The notes: a model not told the origin generated them from the letters alone. DNA of 56,447 nt from Bacteroidota bacterium (GCA_029558715.1 JAKQEA010000171.1:1-56447); one strand, 5' to 3'. Positions 40,343 through 50,262 are shown, numbered from the stretch's first letter. Numbers and translations are program-made.

Positions 40343-42769
40343 ATGACGATTTCTTACAAATGGCTGAGTGAGTATTTACCTTTAACTGTTGAGCCTGAAA
40401 GATTGAGCCGGATCCTTACTTCGATAGGCCTGGAAGTAGAAAGTATGCACAAATATGAAGAAGTAAAAGGGGGGTTACAGGGCTTATTGATAGGAGAAGT
40501 ATTGAGTACTGAAAAACATCCTAATGCCGATAAACTTACACTGACAAAGGTGAATGTGGGTAACGGCGAACCATTACAGATCGTTTGTGGTGCACCTAAT
40601 GTAGCCGCCGGGCAAAAAGTAGTAGTAGCCACTGCAGGTACAACTATCTATCCAACTACCGGCGACCCACTGACAATGAAAGTTGCCAAAATCCGAAATG
40701 TAGAAAGCCATGGAATGATATGCGCAGAAGATGAGATAGGGCTGGGTTCTTCTCATGCTGGTATCCTGGTATTGCCAGCTGATACAAAAATTGGAATTCC
40801 GGCTAAAGAATACTTTCAGCCGTATGAAGATATAATCTACGAAATAGGCCTTACTCCCAACCGTATGGATGCCATGAGCCATTGGGGTGTGGCCAAGGAT
40901 GTATGTGCTTATTTAAGTCATCACGACAAAAAAGACCTGAAACCCAAACTGCCAACCAGTAATAGTTTTAAGGTCGATAATACATCCTTTCCTATCGATG
41001 TAAAGGTGGAAAACCTCAAAGCTTGTCCCCGTTATTCGGGAGTAAGTATCGACAATGTAACGATCAAAGAATCACCAAAATGGCTGCAACAAAAATTGAA
41101 AGCTATAGGACTGCGGCCAATCAATAATATTGTAGATATTACCAATTTTATCCAGCATGAAACAGGTCAGCCTTTGCATGCTTTTGATGCAGATGCAATT
41201 GCCGGAAGAAAAGTGATTGTAAAGAACCTGCCTGAGGGAACTCTCTTTGTTACGCTGGATGAAAAAGAACGAAAACTCAGTGCTGAAGACCTGATGATAT
41301 GTGATGAGTCAGAAGGTATTTGTATTGCCGGCGTATTTGGTGGGTTGCACAGTGGCGTCACTGAAAAAACAAGAAGCATTTTCCTGGAGAGTGCTTTTTT
41401 TGATGGTATTACATTGCGTAAAACATCGTTCCGGCACGGGCTTCGTACTGATGCCGCCAGCCGGTTTGAGAAAGGCACTGATATTTCTGCTACTGTTAAT
41501 GTACTCAAACGGGCTGCTAACCTGATAAAAGAGATTTGTGGCGGTGAGATCGCTTCTGAAATCGTTGATGTATACCCGGAGAAAAAAGATAAAAAAGAAG
41601 TAGCTGTTAAATGGCACTATATCAAAAAATTGAGTGGTAAGAATTACCATCCGGATGCTGTAAAAGATATACTCAACAGTCTTGGTTTCGAAATAATCAA
41701 AGAGGGAATTGATGAATTAAGAATAGCTGTACCCTATCATAAACCTGATATCAGCCTGCCTGCTGATCTAGTAGAAGAAATCGTACGAATTGACGGGCTT
41801 GATAATATTGAAATACCCGAAGCTATTACTATCACCCCGTCAGTGGAAGAGAATTATGCCAAAGAAGTATACCGGGAAAAAATAGCCAATCAACTGGCAG
41901 GGATGGGCTTTAATGAAATGATGACCAATTCCATCACCAATGCGGCTTATTATTCAGAAGATGAATTGCAGAGTATGGTAACAATGAAGAATAGCCTTAG
42001 TGCAGAACTGAACATTCTTCGTAACTCACTTTTTGAAACCGCTCTTGAAGTGGTAGCGCACAACCTCAATCACAAAAATAACTCGCTTCGATTATTTGAG
42101 TTTGGAAAAGCGTATAATACCTCCGGGCCGGGTTTGTATGCCGAAAATGAGGGGCTTTGTATAGTTATATCAGGCAATAAAAATGCTGACAGCTGGAAGC
42201 AAAAAGCTACGTCTTCCGATTTCTTCCTGCTTAAGGGAATGGTGGATACAATACTGAGATCACTTGGTATAGTAGCGTACTCAACAGAAATACTGCAGGT
42301 ACCAAAACTGGATAATCATATTGTTTACAAATCAGGCGACCGGGTTATAGCCGGAGCCGGCGAAGCAAAAAAAGCAATACTGGATAAATTCGGAATCAGG
42401 CAATCGGTTTTTTTTGCAGCGCTCAACTGGCAATTATTATCTGAACTGGCGGCTAAGCAAACCACCACTATACGGGAGATACCTAAGTACCCGGCTGTAC
42501 AAAGAGACCTGGCTATGATTGTTGCCAAAGACCTGGCATGGGAGAAAGTGCAGCAATCCGTGCAAAACATTAAGCTAAATAAACTGCAGGACATTAAACT
42601 CTTTGATATATTCGAAAGTGAAAAACTAGGTGCCGGGAAGAAATCAGTGGCCATTAACTTTACATTCCTTGATGAAGAAAAAACCCTGACAGATAAAGAA
42701 ATTGATGGGTGGATGAATAAAATAATGACCACCCTGGAAAACGATTTACAGGCAGAGATCAGAAAATGA
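40343..42769 (+). CDS. pheT: Phenylalanyl-tRNA synthetase beta chain
   Basis: An 808-residue protein with full domain order: start MTISYKWLSEYLPL, an EMAP-like tRNA-binding domain (about 40-155, GEVLSTEKHPNADKLTLTKV), B3/B4 editing region, B5 domain, and a C-terminal ferredoxin-like anticodon-binding domain from about 710 (REIPKYPAVQRDLAMIVAK). The enzyme with PheS charges tRNA-Phe. pheS is not adjacent. The end overlaps the start of the coiled-coil gene by four bases. Confidence 0.96.
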   Translation: MTISYKWLSEYLPLTVEPERLSRILTSIGLEVESMHKYEEVKGGLQGLLIGEVLSTEKHPNADKLTLTKVNVGNGEPLQIVCGAPNVAAGQKVVVATAGTTIYPTTGDPLTMKVAKIRNVESHGMICAEDEIGLGSSHAGILVLPADTKIGIPAKEYFQPYEDIIYEIGLTPNRMDAMSHWGVAKDVCAYLSHHDKKDLKPKLPTSNSFKVDNTSFPIDVKVENLKACPRYSGVSIDNVTIKESPKWLQQKLKAIGLRPINNIVDITNFIQHETGQPLHAFDADAIAGRKVIVKNLPEGTLFVTLDEKERKLSAEDLMICDESEGICIAGVFGGLHSGVTEKTRSIFLESAFFDGITLRKTSFRHGLRTDAASRFEKGTDISATVNVLKRAANLIKEICGGEIASEIVDVYPEKKDKKEVAVKWHYIKKLSGKNYHPDAVKDILNSLGFEIIKEGIDELRIAVPYHKPDISLPADLVEEIVRIDGLDNIEIPEAITITPSVEENYAKEVYREKIANQLAGMGFNEMMTNSITNAAYYSEDELQSMVTMKNSLSAELNILRNSLFETALEVVAHNLNHKNNSLRLFEFGKAYNTSGPGLYAENEGLCIVISGNKNADSWKQKATSSDFFLLKGMVDTILRSLGIVAYSTEILQVPKLDNHIVYKSGDRVIAGAGEAKKAILDKFGIRQSVFFAALNWQLLSELAAKQTTTIREIPKYPAVQRDLAMIVAKDLAWEKVQQSVQNIKLNKLQDIKLFDIFESEKLGAGKKSVAINFTFLDEEKTLTDKEIDGWMNKIMTTLENDLQAEIRK

Positions 42770-43053
42770 GTACTACAGAGCAACATCTGAAACGAATACA
42801 GGAAAAACTTCAGTTATTATTGAAGCAGCATGCTGCATTGCAAAAAGAAAACAGCAGGTTAATTGAGGAGCTGAAAATTGCTACACAGAAAACCTCGGCA
42901 CAACAGAAGAATGTGGAAGAGTTGAAACAACAGGTAAGTGTGCTAAAATTAAATACCGGTGAAATGAGTGAAGCTGATAAAAAAGAGTTTGAAAAAAGAA
43001 TAAATAACTACCTGAAAGAAATTGACCGTTGTATCGCATTGCTCAGTGAGTAG
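42766..43053 (+). CDS. Short coiled-coil protein
   Basis: A 95-residue protein, almost wholly a heptad coiled coil (LKRIQEKLQLLLKQHAALQK and the following KENSRLIEELKIA). The tail FEKRINNYLKEIDRCIALLS is a conserved-looking helix. Its ATG overlaps the pheT stop codon, and zapA follows on the same strand after a small opposing gene. By position and form it may act like ZapB in cell division (inference only). Confidence 0.8.
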   Translation: MSTTEQHLKRIQEKLQLLLKQHAALQKENSRLIEELKIATQKTSAQQKNVEELKQQVSVLKLNTGEMSEADKKEFEKRINNYLKEIDRCIALLSE

Positions 43054-43056
43054 CTA

Positions 43057-43311
43057 TTATACCCGCTTAACAAGGTTCATTTTCATTTCATCACCACCCT
43101 GTGAAAGCTCCAGTGTATACCTACCATAAGGCAGATCATTTAGCCCGGCCCATGTAAGTTCTTCTTTTTCTTTGGCAATGTTTTTTTCAAGGGTACGACA
43201 GATACAGCCGGTATCGTCTTTTAAAACACCACGGAGATGGTTACCCTTGGGAGCAGTAAGTTGTAGTTTTAATACATCAATAAAAATTGATGATTTGATT
43301 GTAGCGAACAT
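43057..43311 (-). CDS. Small hypothetical protein
   Basis: An 84-residue protein on the strand opposite to its neighbours. It is beta-rich with KLQLTAPKGNHLRGVLKDDT, GCICRTLEKNIAKEKEEL and a C-terminal LNDLPYGRYTLELSQGGDEM. The last part resembles the end of a beta-sandwich domain in surface proteins of this phylum. No family is recognised. It fits exactly between pheT's partner gene and zapA, which supports a real gene. No signal peptide is seen. Confidence 0.6.
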   Translation of the reverse strand: MFATIKSSIFIDVLKLQLTAPKGNHLRGVLKDDTGCICRTLEKNIAKEKEELTWAGLNDLPYGRYTLELSQGGDEMKMNLVKRV

Positions 43312-43441
43312 AAAGGCAAACGTTTTTTGATAAAAGCGTTTCCCACAGTGTGGACCTTAACTTCCTAGCTTTCAATGTGTAAATGGATTTCTTTTATAGA
43401 GGCATCTAAGCTAATAAATGAATTTTGAAAATACAAGTTTT

Positions 43442-43735
43442 ATGAGTGAATTAATTGCAATCTCCGCCCTGATAGGCGACAGGACCTACCGGATAAAGAT
43501 CGACCCGAAGGATGAAGAAGTAGTGAGAAAGACCCTAAAGACGATCAATGATAAGATTATTGAGTTCAAAACACAGTTTGCGGGCAAGGATATGCAGGAT
43601 TATATTGCCATGGTAATGATCTGGTATGCTACTGACCAGCAGGCTGAAAAAAAGTCGGGGGCGGACAATGAAAATATTGCCGAAAAATTAAGTGTGATCG
43701 AAAAACTCCTTGACAGCCAGTTAAATGAAAAATAA
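43442..43735 (+). CDS. zapA: Cell division protein ZapA
   Basis: 97 residues from the ATG at 43442 (MSELIAISALIGDRTYRIKI). The wording is close to Bacteroidota ZapA: IDPKDEEVVRKTLKTINDKI then IEFKTQFAGKDMQDYIAMV. The C-terminal half is a coiled coil for tetramer formation. ZapA bundles FtsZ filaments at the division site. It is followed by a non-coding region and rny. Confidence 0.93.
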   Translation: MSELIAISALIGDRTYRIKIDPKDEEVVRKTLKTINDKIIEFKTQFAGKDMQDYIAMVMIWYATDQQAEKKSGADNENIAEKLSVIEKLLDSQLNEK

Positions 43736-43739
43736 GTCC

Positions 43740-43905
43740 TCTTCACAGAAATAAGGGGCTGAACCAGCCCAAAGGCTGAAAACATGAAAAAATTGGATAA
43801 AAGCACTGCAATACCTGATTTCATCCATTAAGTCCTGTTTTGTATCTTCGCTGATTACATAAACTTCTGTAATCCTGACAGATGCAGGTATGAAGTTTAT
43901 TTTAA
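43740..43905 (+). ncRNA. ssrS: Candidate 6S-like RNA between zapA and rny
   Basis: The 206-base gap 43736-43941 has no gene. 6S RNA is commonly found next to zapA in bacteria, and in Bacteroidota a 6S-type RNA is placed between zapA and rny to my knowledge. The sequence holds a GGGCTG-AAC-CAGCCC hairpin (43755-43769) that competes with CAGCC-CAAA-GGCTG. It ends with a hairpin AAACTTC...GAAGTTT (43861-43898) followed by ATTTT, as expected for a transcript end. I could not confirm the long rod with a central bubble that 6S needs. Confidence 0.4.
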
Positions 43906-43941
43906 AAAATAGCATTGTGCAACAATTAAACAAAAACATTC

Positions 43942-45507
43942 ATGGATCCGAATATACTATCCGTCATTATAGGCGCTGCTGCCCTTATTGTGGGCATCAT
44001 AGCGGGTAAGCTGATTTTTGCCAAAAACACCCGTAAACAAATTGATGAAGCAGAACTGCAATCGCAAACAATTCTGAAAGAAGCTGAACTCAGAGCTGAG
44101 ACAATCCGGAAAGAAAAGGAACTGGAGGCTAAGGAAAAGTTTGTGCAGATGAAGGCTTCTCACGACAGGGAGATACTTGACAAAAACAAGAAAATTAACG
44201 ATACAGAAAACCGTATCCGCCAGAAAGAACAATCCATTAACCAGAAAGAAAGCAACCTTGACAAGCAAATAAAAGAAAATGAAGCTATCAAGGAAAATCT
44301 CAGCCGCCAGATAGAACTGGTAAACATCAAAAGAACAGAACTGGAAAAACACCAGGAAGAACATATAAGACGACTGGAAAAAATATCCAATCTCTCTGCC
44401 GAAGATGCAAAAGCCCAGTTAATAGAAAGTCTTAAAAACGAAGCCCATTCAAAAGCACTGGCTTTGCAACAGGAAATAATTGAGGACGCCAAACTAAAAG
44501 CCGGAAAAGAAGCCCGGAAGATCGTTATACAAACTATACAAAGAACGGCCGCAGAGCAGGCCATTGAAAACTCTATCACTGTTTTCAACCTGGAAAGTGA
44601 TGAGATAAAAGGGCAGATCATCGGTCGTGAAGGCCGGAATATCCGTGCCATTGAAGCAGCTACAGGTGTAGACCTCATAGTAGATGATACCCCTGAAGCA
44701 ATTCTGTTATCAAGTTTTGATCCGCTGCGCAGGGAAATTGCCCGCCTCAGTTTACAAAGACTGGTGGCAGACGGTCGTATTCACCCTGCCAGAATTGAAG
44801 AGGTAGTTGAAAAAACAAAGAAACAGATTGAAGAGCAGGTAATGGAGATTGGAGAAAGAACCGTTATTGAACTGGGTATTCATGGACTCCATAAAGAACT
44901 GGTAAGAATGGTAGGACGGATGCGTTTTCGTTCTTCATACGGTCAAAACCTGCTGATGCATAGCCGGGAGACAGCCAACCTGTGCGCCACCATGGCTGCA
45001 GAATTAGGCTTGAATCCTAAACTGGCAAAAAGAGCCGGCTTGCTTCATGATATTGGAAAAGTGCCGGATGAAGAAAGCGAATTAAGCCATGCCCTGCTGG
45101 GTGCAAAACTGGCTGAAAAATATGGTGAAAATCCTGCTGTAGTTAATGCTATTGGCGCACACCACGACGAAATGGAGATGCAGTATGTTATTTCGCCCAT
45201 CGTTCAGGCCTGCGATGCAATCAGTGGTGCAAGACCGGGAGCCAGGAGAGAAATTATGCAGCAATACCTGCAGCGGATCAAAGACCTGGAAAACCTGGCT
45301 ATGGCTTACAATGGAGTAGAAAAAGCCTATGCGATACAAGCGGGTCGTGAATTAAGGGTAATTGTAGAAGCCGAAAAAGTTTCTGACCAGGAATCAGATA
45401 GGCTTTCTTTTGAAATCGCTCAAAAAATACAGACAGAAATGACATTTCCCGGTCAGATAAAAGTAACAGTGATCCGGGAAAAAAGAGCAGTGAATGTAGC
45501 CCGATAA
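43942..45507 (+). CDS. rny: Ribonuclease Y
   Basis: A 521-residue membrane-anchored endoribonuclease that starts mRNA decay. The order is an N-terminal helix ([20 protein letters not shown]), a long coiled coil (about 30-200), a KH domain ([20 protein letters not shown]), and an HD domain ([20 protein letters not shown], and the metal motif [12 protein letters not shown]). The C-terminus ends [12 protein letters not shown] as in typical members. Confidence 0.96.
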   Translation: MDPNILSVIIGAAALIVGIIAGKLIFAKNTRKQIDEAELQSQTILKEAELRAETIRKEKELEAKEKFVQMKASHDREILDKNKKINDTENRIRQKEQSINQKESNLDKQIKENEAIKENLSRQIELVNIKRTELEKHQEEHIRRLEKISNLSAEDAKAQLIESLKNEAHSKALALQQEIIEDAKLKAGKEARKIVIQTIQRTAAEQAIENSITVFNLESDEIKGQIIGREGRNIRAIEAATGVDLIVDDTPEAILLSSFDPLRREIARLSLQRLVADGRIHPARIEEVVEKTKKQIEEQVMEIGERTVIELGIHGLHKELVRMVGRMRFRSSYGQNLLMHSRETANLCATMAAELGLNPKLAKRAGLLHDIGKVPDEESELSHALLGAKLAEKYGENPAVVNAIGAHHDEMEMQYVISPIVQACDAISGARPGARREIMQQYLQRIKDLENLAMAYNGVEKAYAIQAGRELRVIVEAEKVSDQESDRLSFEIAQKIQTEMTFPGQIKVTVIREKRAVNVAR

Positions 45508-45530
45508 AGGGTGAATGGGGTATTGGCTAT

Positions 45531-45596
45531 TAGTTAATTAGGTCAGGAATGGAGAAAATCAGAATTTCTTATCTAATTAACCAGTTAACTAATTAG
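45531..45596. repeat. Palindrome-rich spacer between rny and rplS
   Basis: TAGTTAATTAG (45531-45541) faces CTAATTAACCAGTTAACTAATTAG-type arms at 45573-45596. The words GTTAAC and TTAATTAG recall the spacer at 27326-27366. No T run follows, so a terminator is not clear. Confidence 0.35.
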
Positions 45597-45615
45597 TTTT
45601 TACCAAATTTCCCCT

Positions 45616-45623
45616 TACCTTTG
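45616..45623 (+). promoter_or_regulatory. Candidate -7 element of rplS
   Basis: TACCTTTG matches TAnnTTTG and lies 21 bases before the L19 start codon. The expected TTG about 20 bases upstream is not present (TTA). Confidence 0.35.
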
Positions 45624-45644
45624 CCCTCCCTAAAAATAAGGATT

Positions 45645-46013
45645 ATGAACGCAGTAGCATACGTACATGAGCAATTATCCGGTAAAAAAGAGTTTCCTGC
45701 TTTCAAGCCAGGAGATAATATTACCGTGAATTACAAGATCATAGAAGGTAATAAAGAAAGGATTCAGTCCTTTAAAGGGGATGTGATCAAAAAACAGGGT
45801 ACAGGTCATACAGCCAGTTTCACTGTTCGTAAAATTTCTGATGGTGTTGGAGTTGAAAGAGTGTTCCCTTTTTATTCGCCAAACATCGAGTCTATTGAAA
45901 TGAATAAAACGGGTCATGTTCGCCGTGCTAAATTGTTCTACCAACGTAGCCGCAGTGGTAAGAGCGCAAGAATCCGTGAAAAACGCCAGGCTGTTGCCGA
46001 AGCAGTAAAGTAA
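45645..46013 (+). CDS. rplS: 50S ribosomal protein L19
   Basis: 122 residues from the ATG at 45645 (MNAVAYVHEQLSGKKEFPAF). KPGDNITVNYKIIEGNKERI, then QSFKGDVIKKQGTGHTASFT and RVFPFYSPNIESIEM are the L19 signature. It sits at the 30S-50S interface. It is transcribed alone with its own terminator. Confidence 0.96.
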   Translation: MNAVAYVHEQLSGKKEFPAFKPGDNITVNYKIIEGNKERIQSFKGDVIKKQGTGHTASFTVRKISDGVGVERVFPFYSPNIESIEMNKTGHVRRAKLFYQRSRSGKSARIREKRQAVAEAVK

Positions 46014-46031
46014 TATTACCCAATATATTGG

Positions 46032-46062
46032 AAAAGCCCTGACTATTCGTCGGGGCTTTTTG
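46032..46062 (+). terminator. Rho-independent terminator of rplS
   Basis: AAAAGCCC (46032-46039) pairs with GGGCTTTT (46053-46060) and a further T follows. It lies 19 bases after the stop codon. Confidence 0.75.
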
Positions 46063-46113
46063 ATAATACGCCGGGTTTTACTAATTATTATTCCTTTATT
46101 TTTCAGTACTTAG

Positions 46114-46121
46114 TATCTTTG
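46114..46121 (+). promoter_or_regulatory. Candidate -7 element of tatA
   Basis: TATCTTTG matches TAnnTTTG exactly and lies 20 bases before the start codon. The -33 position reads TTC rather than TTG. Confidence 0.4.
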
Positions 46122-46141
46122 ATTTCTAATTTTTTCAGACT

Positions 46142-46351
46142 ATGATACAACCTACTTTACTGGGTATGCTGGGCACCAATGAAATAATCATTATCCTGGT
46201 TATCGTTTTGCTTTTATTCGGAGGCCGCAAGATTCCGGAACTTATGCGTGGCCTTGGTAAAGGTGTTCGTGAATTCAATGATGCTAAAAGCAATGTGAAG
46301 AAAGAGATCGAAGAAAGTGCCAGCGATGTAAAAAACTCCGTTAAGGAATAA
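46142..46351 (+). CDS. tatA: Twin-arginine translocase protein TatA/TatE
   Basis: A 69-residue protein. A single membrane helix ([20 protein letters not shown]) runs into the [20 protein letters not shown] amphipathic helix typical of TatA, followed by a polar tail. TatA multimers form the pore for folded proteins in the Tat pathway. tatB and tatC are not in the window. Confidence 0.92.
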   Translation: MIQPTLLGMLGTNEIIIILVIVLLLFGGRKIPELMRGLGKGVREFNDAKSNVKKEIEESASDVKNSVKE

Positions 46352-46398
46352 TTTATCTTCTTACACACCATTTTCTCTAACCAAAAAAGCGACCGCTT

Positions 46399-47826
46399 TT
46401 GTTTGAATTCTCTTCCATTGAGCAATATCATGCCCAATTACAGGAAGGAAAGGTAACTTGTTTACAGGCAGTTGAATATTATCTGCAACAGGTCCGTTCC
46501 CGCCATTCACTGAATGCTTTTGTTGAAGTATATGAAGAAGAAGCCCTGAAAAGAGCAAAGCAACTTGATAAGAAAAGAAAGGCTGGTGATACAACGGGTA
46601 AACTTCATGGTGTAGTAATTGGGTTAAAAGATGTGATCTGTTATAAAGATCATAAGATATCTGCTGCCTCTGCAATTCTCAGAAACTTTACTTCAATTTA
46701 TTCAGCTACTGCAGTAGAACGATTACTGGCGGAAGAAGCCATTATTATTGGCAATCTCAATTGTGATGAATTTGCCATGGGCTCCACCAATGAAAATTCA
46801 GCATATGGCAAAGTGTTGAATGCGCTGGATGAAACAAGAGTACCCGGCGGTTCTTCCGGCGGTTCAGCTGTTGCGGTGCAGGCAGGTCTTTGCATGGCTT
46901 CTTTAGGAAGTGACACCGGCGGATCAGTCAGGCAGCCGGCAGATTTTTGTGGTATCATAGGATTAAAACCAACCTATGGCAGAATATCCCGCTATGGTTT
47001 GATCGCATATGCCTCATCTTTTGATCAGATCGGAATTTTTGGTAGCGCCGTTTCCGATGTAGCTCTGCTGCTTGAAGTAATGGCCGGTGCAGATGAATAT
47101 GATAGTACCGTTTCACACAAGGAAGTTCCTGCTTATTCTACCCAGCTAACCTCCGTTAAGAATAATTATCGGTTTGCCTATTTTGACACTGCCCTGAATC
47201 ATCCAAGTCTTGATCCGGAAATTTCTTCTTCAATCAAACAAAAGCTCGGGCAATTGAAAGAAGATGGTCATGAAGTAGTGGCTGTTGATTTTGATCTTTT
47301 GGATTACGTTGTTCCTGCCTATTATGTGCTCACAACGGCCGAAGCATCGTCTAATCTTTCAAGATATGATGGCATAAAATATGGACACCGGACAGAGAAA
47401 AAAGATATTGATCTGACTGAATTTTACAAATTGACCCGATCCGGAGGATTTGGCAAAGAGGTAAAAAGACGGATCATGCTCGGCACTTTTGTATTAAGTG
47501 CCGGTTATTATGATGCCTATTTCACCCGGGCCCAAAAGGTAAGGCAACTGCTCTGTGATAAAACAGCTGAAATCTTCAAATCTTATGATTTTATTATAAT
47601 GCCCACCTCCCCTGTTACAGCCTTCAAAACAGGAGAGAAGATGGACGACCCCATTGCAATGTATCTCGCTGATATCTATACAGTAATGGCTAACCTGGCG
47701 GGCTGCCCTGCTATTTCACTTCCACTTTTTAATCACAGCAATGGTATGCCATTCGGCCTGCAGGTTATGGCGAACCGCTATGATGAGGTATCTTTGCTGC
47801 AGGTTTCTAAAATGCTCAAACCCTGA
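46399..47826 (+). CDS. gatA: Asp/Glu-tRNA amidotransferase subunit A
   Basis: A 475-residue amidase that releases ammonia from glutamine for tRNA amidation. The Ser-cisSer-Lys triad is visible: Lys in VVIGLKDVICYK, and serines in VPGGSSGGSAVAV and SLGSDTGGSVRQPA. KPTYGRISRYGLIAYASSFD is highly conserved in GatA. The start is TTG at 46399 (MFEFSSIEQYH), since no ATG is suitably placed. gatC lies 12 kb upstream. Confidence 0.95.
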   Translation: MFEFSSIEQYHAQLQEGKVTCLQAVEYYLQQVRSRHSLNAFVEVYEEEALKRAKQLDKKRKAGDTTGKLHGVVIGLKDVICYKDHKISAASAILRNFTSIYSATAVERLLAEEAIIIGNLNCDEFAMGSTNENSAYGKVLNALDETRVPGGSSGGSAVAVQAGLCMASLGSDTGGSVRQPADFCGIIGLKPTYGRISRYGLIAYASSFDQIGIFGSAVSDVALLLEVMAGADEYDSTVSHKEVPAYSTQLTSVKNNYRFAYFDTALNHPSLDPEISSSIKQKLGQLKEDGHEVVAVDFDLLDYVVPAYYVLTTAEASSNLSRYDGIKYGHRTEKKDIDLTEFYKLTRSGGFGKEVKRRIMLGTFVLSAGYYDAYFTRAQKVRQLLCDKTAEIFKSYDFIIMPTSPVTAFKTGEKMDDPIAMYLADIYTVMANLAGCPAISLPLFNHSNGMPFGLQVMANRYDEVSLLQVSKMLKP

Positions 47827-47873
47827 ACCTGGCTGCCAATCGGCGGTATGAGCAAATCAATTTATAGCAGAAA

Positions 47874-48932
47874 GTGAGTACCATTAAAAAAATATTATCC
47901 GTATTTACCTGTCTTTGTTTGCTATTGAATGTCCATGCAAACAATGCCCAGTTAAAAAACCCCGCTGAGCTTTCTTTTGCTATTGATACCACAATTCGCA
48001 AAGATTCTATAACTCCCAATCCACAAACCCTTGTTGATCCAAAGAAGGGCTTTGTCAATCTTTTTGAAACAACCACTATTGGCGGGGTAACCGGAACAAG
48101 GCTTAACCCGATGGCCGTAAGCTTTGTCCAAAGCTATATTGCCAAATATGGTAAAGGCCTGAGAGATATGAAAAAATGGGCGAAGCCCTATTTTGACATG
48201 ATAGATGTTATCCTGACACAGCATGGCCTTCCTAAAGAATTAAAATATCTGGCCGTTATTGAGTCTGGTTTAAGGTATAACGCTATCTCCTGGACCGGTG
48301 CAGTTGGCCCCTGGGCTTTTATGCCAGCTGCAGCCAGGCAGTATGGCCTTATTGTAATGAATGGATATGATGAACGACTTGACTATTATAAAAGCACACA
48401 TGCTGCAGCCCGGATGCTGACCAGCCTTTATCTTAAATACCAGGATTGGTTACTGGTGATAGCTGCCTACAACTGCGGACCCGGAAATGTTGATAAAGCC
48501 ATAAGAAAAAGTGGCAGCCGTGATTTCTGGAGATTACAATACCACCTGCCTACCGAATCAATGAATCATGTAAAGAAATTTATTTCCACTCACTATGTTT
48601 TCGAGGGAGAGGGCGGCGTAACAACGGTAACCAGGGAAGAAACAAAAGAGCTGATGTTGAATAATTCATCCAACTTAAAAGAAGAAGAGCTTAAAAACAG
48701 TACCACTTATAAAATAACAGGCCGGTTTAATTCGGCAGTTATTATTAAATATATTGATATGGAGCCAATAGTGTTTAACCGGTATAACCCGGGATTCGAT
48801 GATACGATTGCCCTTAATGGCACTTATGAACTCCGTCTTCCTGCTCAACAAATGAATTTGTTCATTTCAAAAAGGTACCAGATACTTGATGAGAGTATGC
48901 AATTACTGTTGAAACCGGGTAATACACAATAA
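47874..48932 (+). CDS. Lytic transglycosylase (MltD-like, GH23)
   Basis: A 352-residue protein with a probable GTG start and a signal peptide (KKILSVFTCLCLLLNVHANN). The transglycosylase domain (about 95-240) has the catalytic Glu in LAVIESGLRYNAISWTGAVG, then PWAFMPAAARQYGL, STHAAARMLTSLYLKYQDW and AAYNCGPGNVDKAI. It cleaves peptidoglycan glycan strands into anhydro products. No LysM repeats follow; the last 100 residues are beta-rich and unassigned. Confidence 0.9.
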   Translation: MSTIKKILSVFTCLCLLLNVHANNAQLKNPAELSFAIDTTIRKDSITPNPQTLVDPKKGFVNLFETTTIGGVTGTRLNPMAVSFVQSYIAKYGKGLRDMKKWAKPYFDMIDVILTQHGLPKELKYLAVIESGLRYNAISWTGAVGPWAFMPAAARQYGLIVMNGYDERLDYYKSTHAAARMLTSLYLKYQDWLLVIAAYNCGPGNVDKAIRKSGSRDFWRLQYHLPTESMNHVKKFISTHYVFEGEGGVTTVTREETKELMLNNSSNLKEEELKNSTTYKITGRFNSAVIIKYIDMEPIVFNRYNPGFDDTIALNGTYELRLPAQQMNLFISKRYQILDESMQLLLKPGNTQ

Positions 48933-48943
48933 ATAATTGAGAA

Positions 48944-50239
48944 CTACTCTCCCTGAAGAACATTTTTAATGGCTCCTGCTTTCAGCAAACATTCTTCCCA
49001 TTCCAGTTCGGGATCACTGTAATAAGTAATGCCTGAACCCGCCTCAAAGGAAAGATATTTTGCAGTTGCATTATACATGATGCTTCTTATCACTACATTA
49101 AAATCAAAATCACCACCGGGTGAAATATACCCAACTGCACCGGAAAAGATCCCCCTCCTGGTTTTTTCATACTGTTCTATCAATTGCATTACTCTTTTCT
49201 TCGGCGCTCCTGTCATTGAGCCCATCGGGAATGCAGCCCTGATAATATCTGTAAATTTTATTGCCTCTTTCAATTCACCGCTTACAGTTGATATCATCTG
49301 GTGAACCTGCGGAAAAGAATACACTCCGTACAATTCTTCCACCCGTACTGTTCCCTCTTTACAAACCCTGGAGAGGTCATTTCTTACCAGGTCAACCACC
49401 ATTACATTTTCTGAACGGTCTTTGGCACTGTGAAATAACTCGTCCTTGCTTTTGTTATCTGCAAATTCATTATTCAAAATTCTTTTTGAGGTTCCTTTGA
49501 TAGGTTGCGATAAAATTTTATTCCCCTGTCTCTTCAAAAACCGTTCAGGGCTGGCACATAACAGCCATTTATCATTAACCCTGTATAATGCAGAAAAAGG
49601 GTTGGGAGAAATAGTACTGAGTTTTTTATAAACTGCCAGCGGGTCAATTACACATTGCTCTGCAAAAAATTCCTGGCAAAAATTTATTTCGTAACAATCC
49701 CCCCGCAAAATATGCTGCTTCAGCTTTTTTACAGTTGATATATATTCGTCTTGTGGCAACCGGCTTTGTATATGAAAAGCTGCCACGTTATGACCCGCAG
49801 CATTTATCCTTGTCTCCTTAATTTCTTTATACACCATTGCCGGGTCTTCTGCTTCAATTTCTAATTCCCTTTCTGACAACCGTACTATCACTTCAGGTTC
49901 AAAGAAGAACAGATCCGGAAATTGTAAGTTATCAGGGTTAGATGAAGAGAGTTGTTCTATCTCATTTTTCAGATCATACCCCAGGTGCCCGAATAACCAG
50001 CTGCTTTTTTCATCGATAAAGGATTGTAACTGCTCCAGTGCACTGCCCGCACCGGCAATAAGCTGCCGCTTTACACCTGCTGCAAGCAGGCATTCCACTG
50101 CATGTGGCTCCAACTGGTATTGATGATTGTCCAGAAAACAAAAAGTGCTGAACCGTTTTGCCCAGTTCAACACTTTCTTTTTTAGCTGTTCAAAATCACT
50201 TACAGTATAAACAGAATTTGTAAGGATCGTATTACTCAA
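48944..50239 (-). CDS. pabB: Aminodeoxychorismate synthase component I
   Basis: A 431-residue chorismate-binding enzyme. The family motifs are ILRGDCYEINFCQEF, LSQPIKGTSKR, DRSENVMVVDLVRNDLSRVC and FPMGSMTGAPKKRVMQLIEQ. PIKGT, rather than PIAGT, points to PabB (folate pathway) and not TrpE. It makes aminodeoxychorismate from chorismate with ammonia from PabA. No pabA or pabC is adjacent. Confidence 0.9.
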   Translation of the reverse strand: MSNTILTNSVYTVSDFEQLKKKVLNWAKRFSTFCFLDNHQYQLEPHAVECLLAAGVKRQLIAGAGSALEQLQSFIDEKSSWLFGHLGYDLKNEIEQLSSSNPDNLQFPDLFFFEPEVIVRLSERELEIEAEDPAMVYKEIKETRINAAGHNVAAFHIQSRLPQDEYISTVKKLKQHILRGDCYEINFCQEFFAEQCVIDPLAVYKKLSTISPNPFSALYRVNDKWLLCASPERFLKRQGNKILSQPIKGTSKRILNNEFADNKSKDELFHSAKDRSENVMVVDLVRNDLSRVCKEGTVRVEELYGVYSFPQVHQMISTVSGELKEAIKFTDIIRAAFPMGSMTGAPKKRVMQLIEQYEKTRRGIFSGAVGYISPGGDFDFNVVIRSIMYNATAKYLSFEAGSGITYYSDPELEWEECLLKAGAIKNVLQGE

Positions 50240-50262
50240 TGTTTGCGAACGTATATGCTCAA

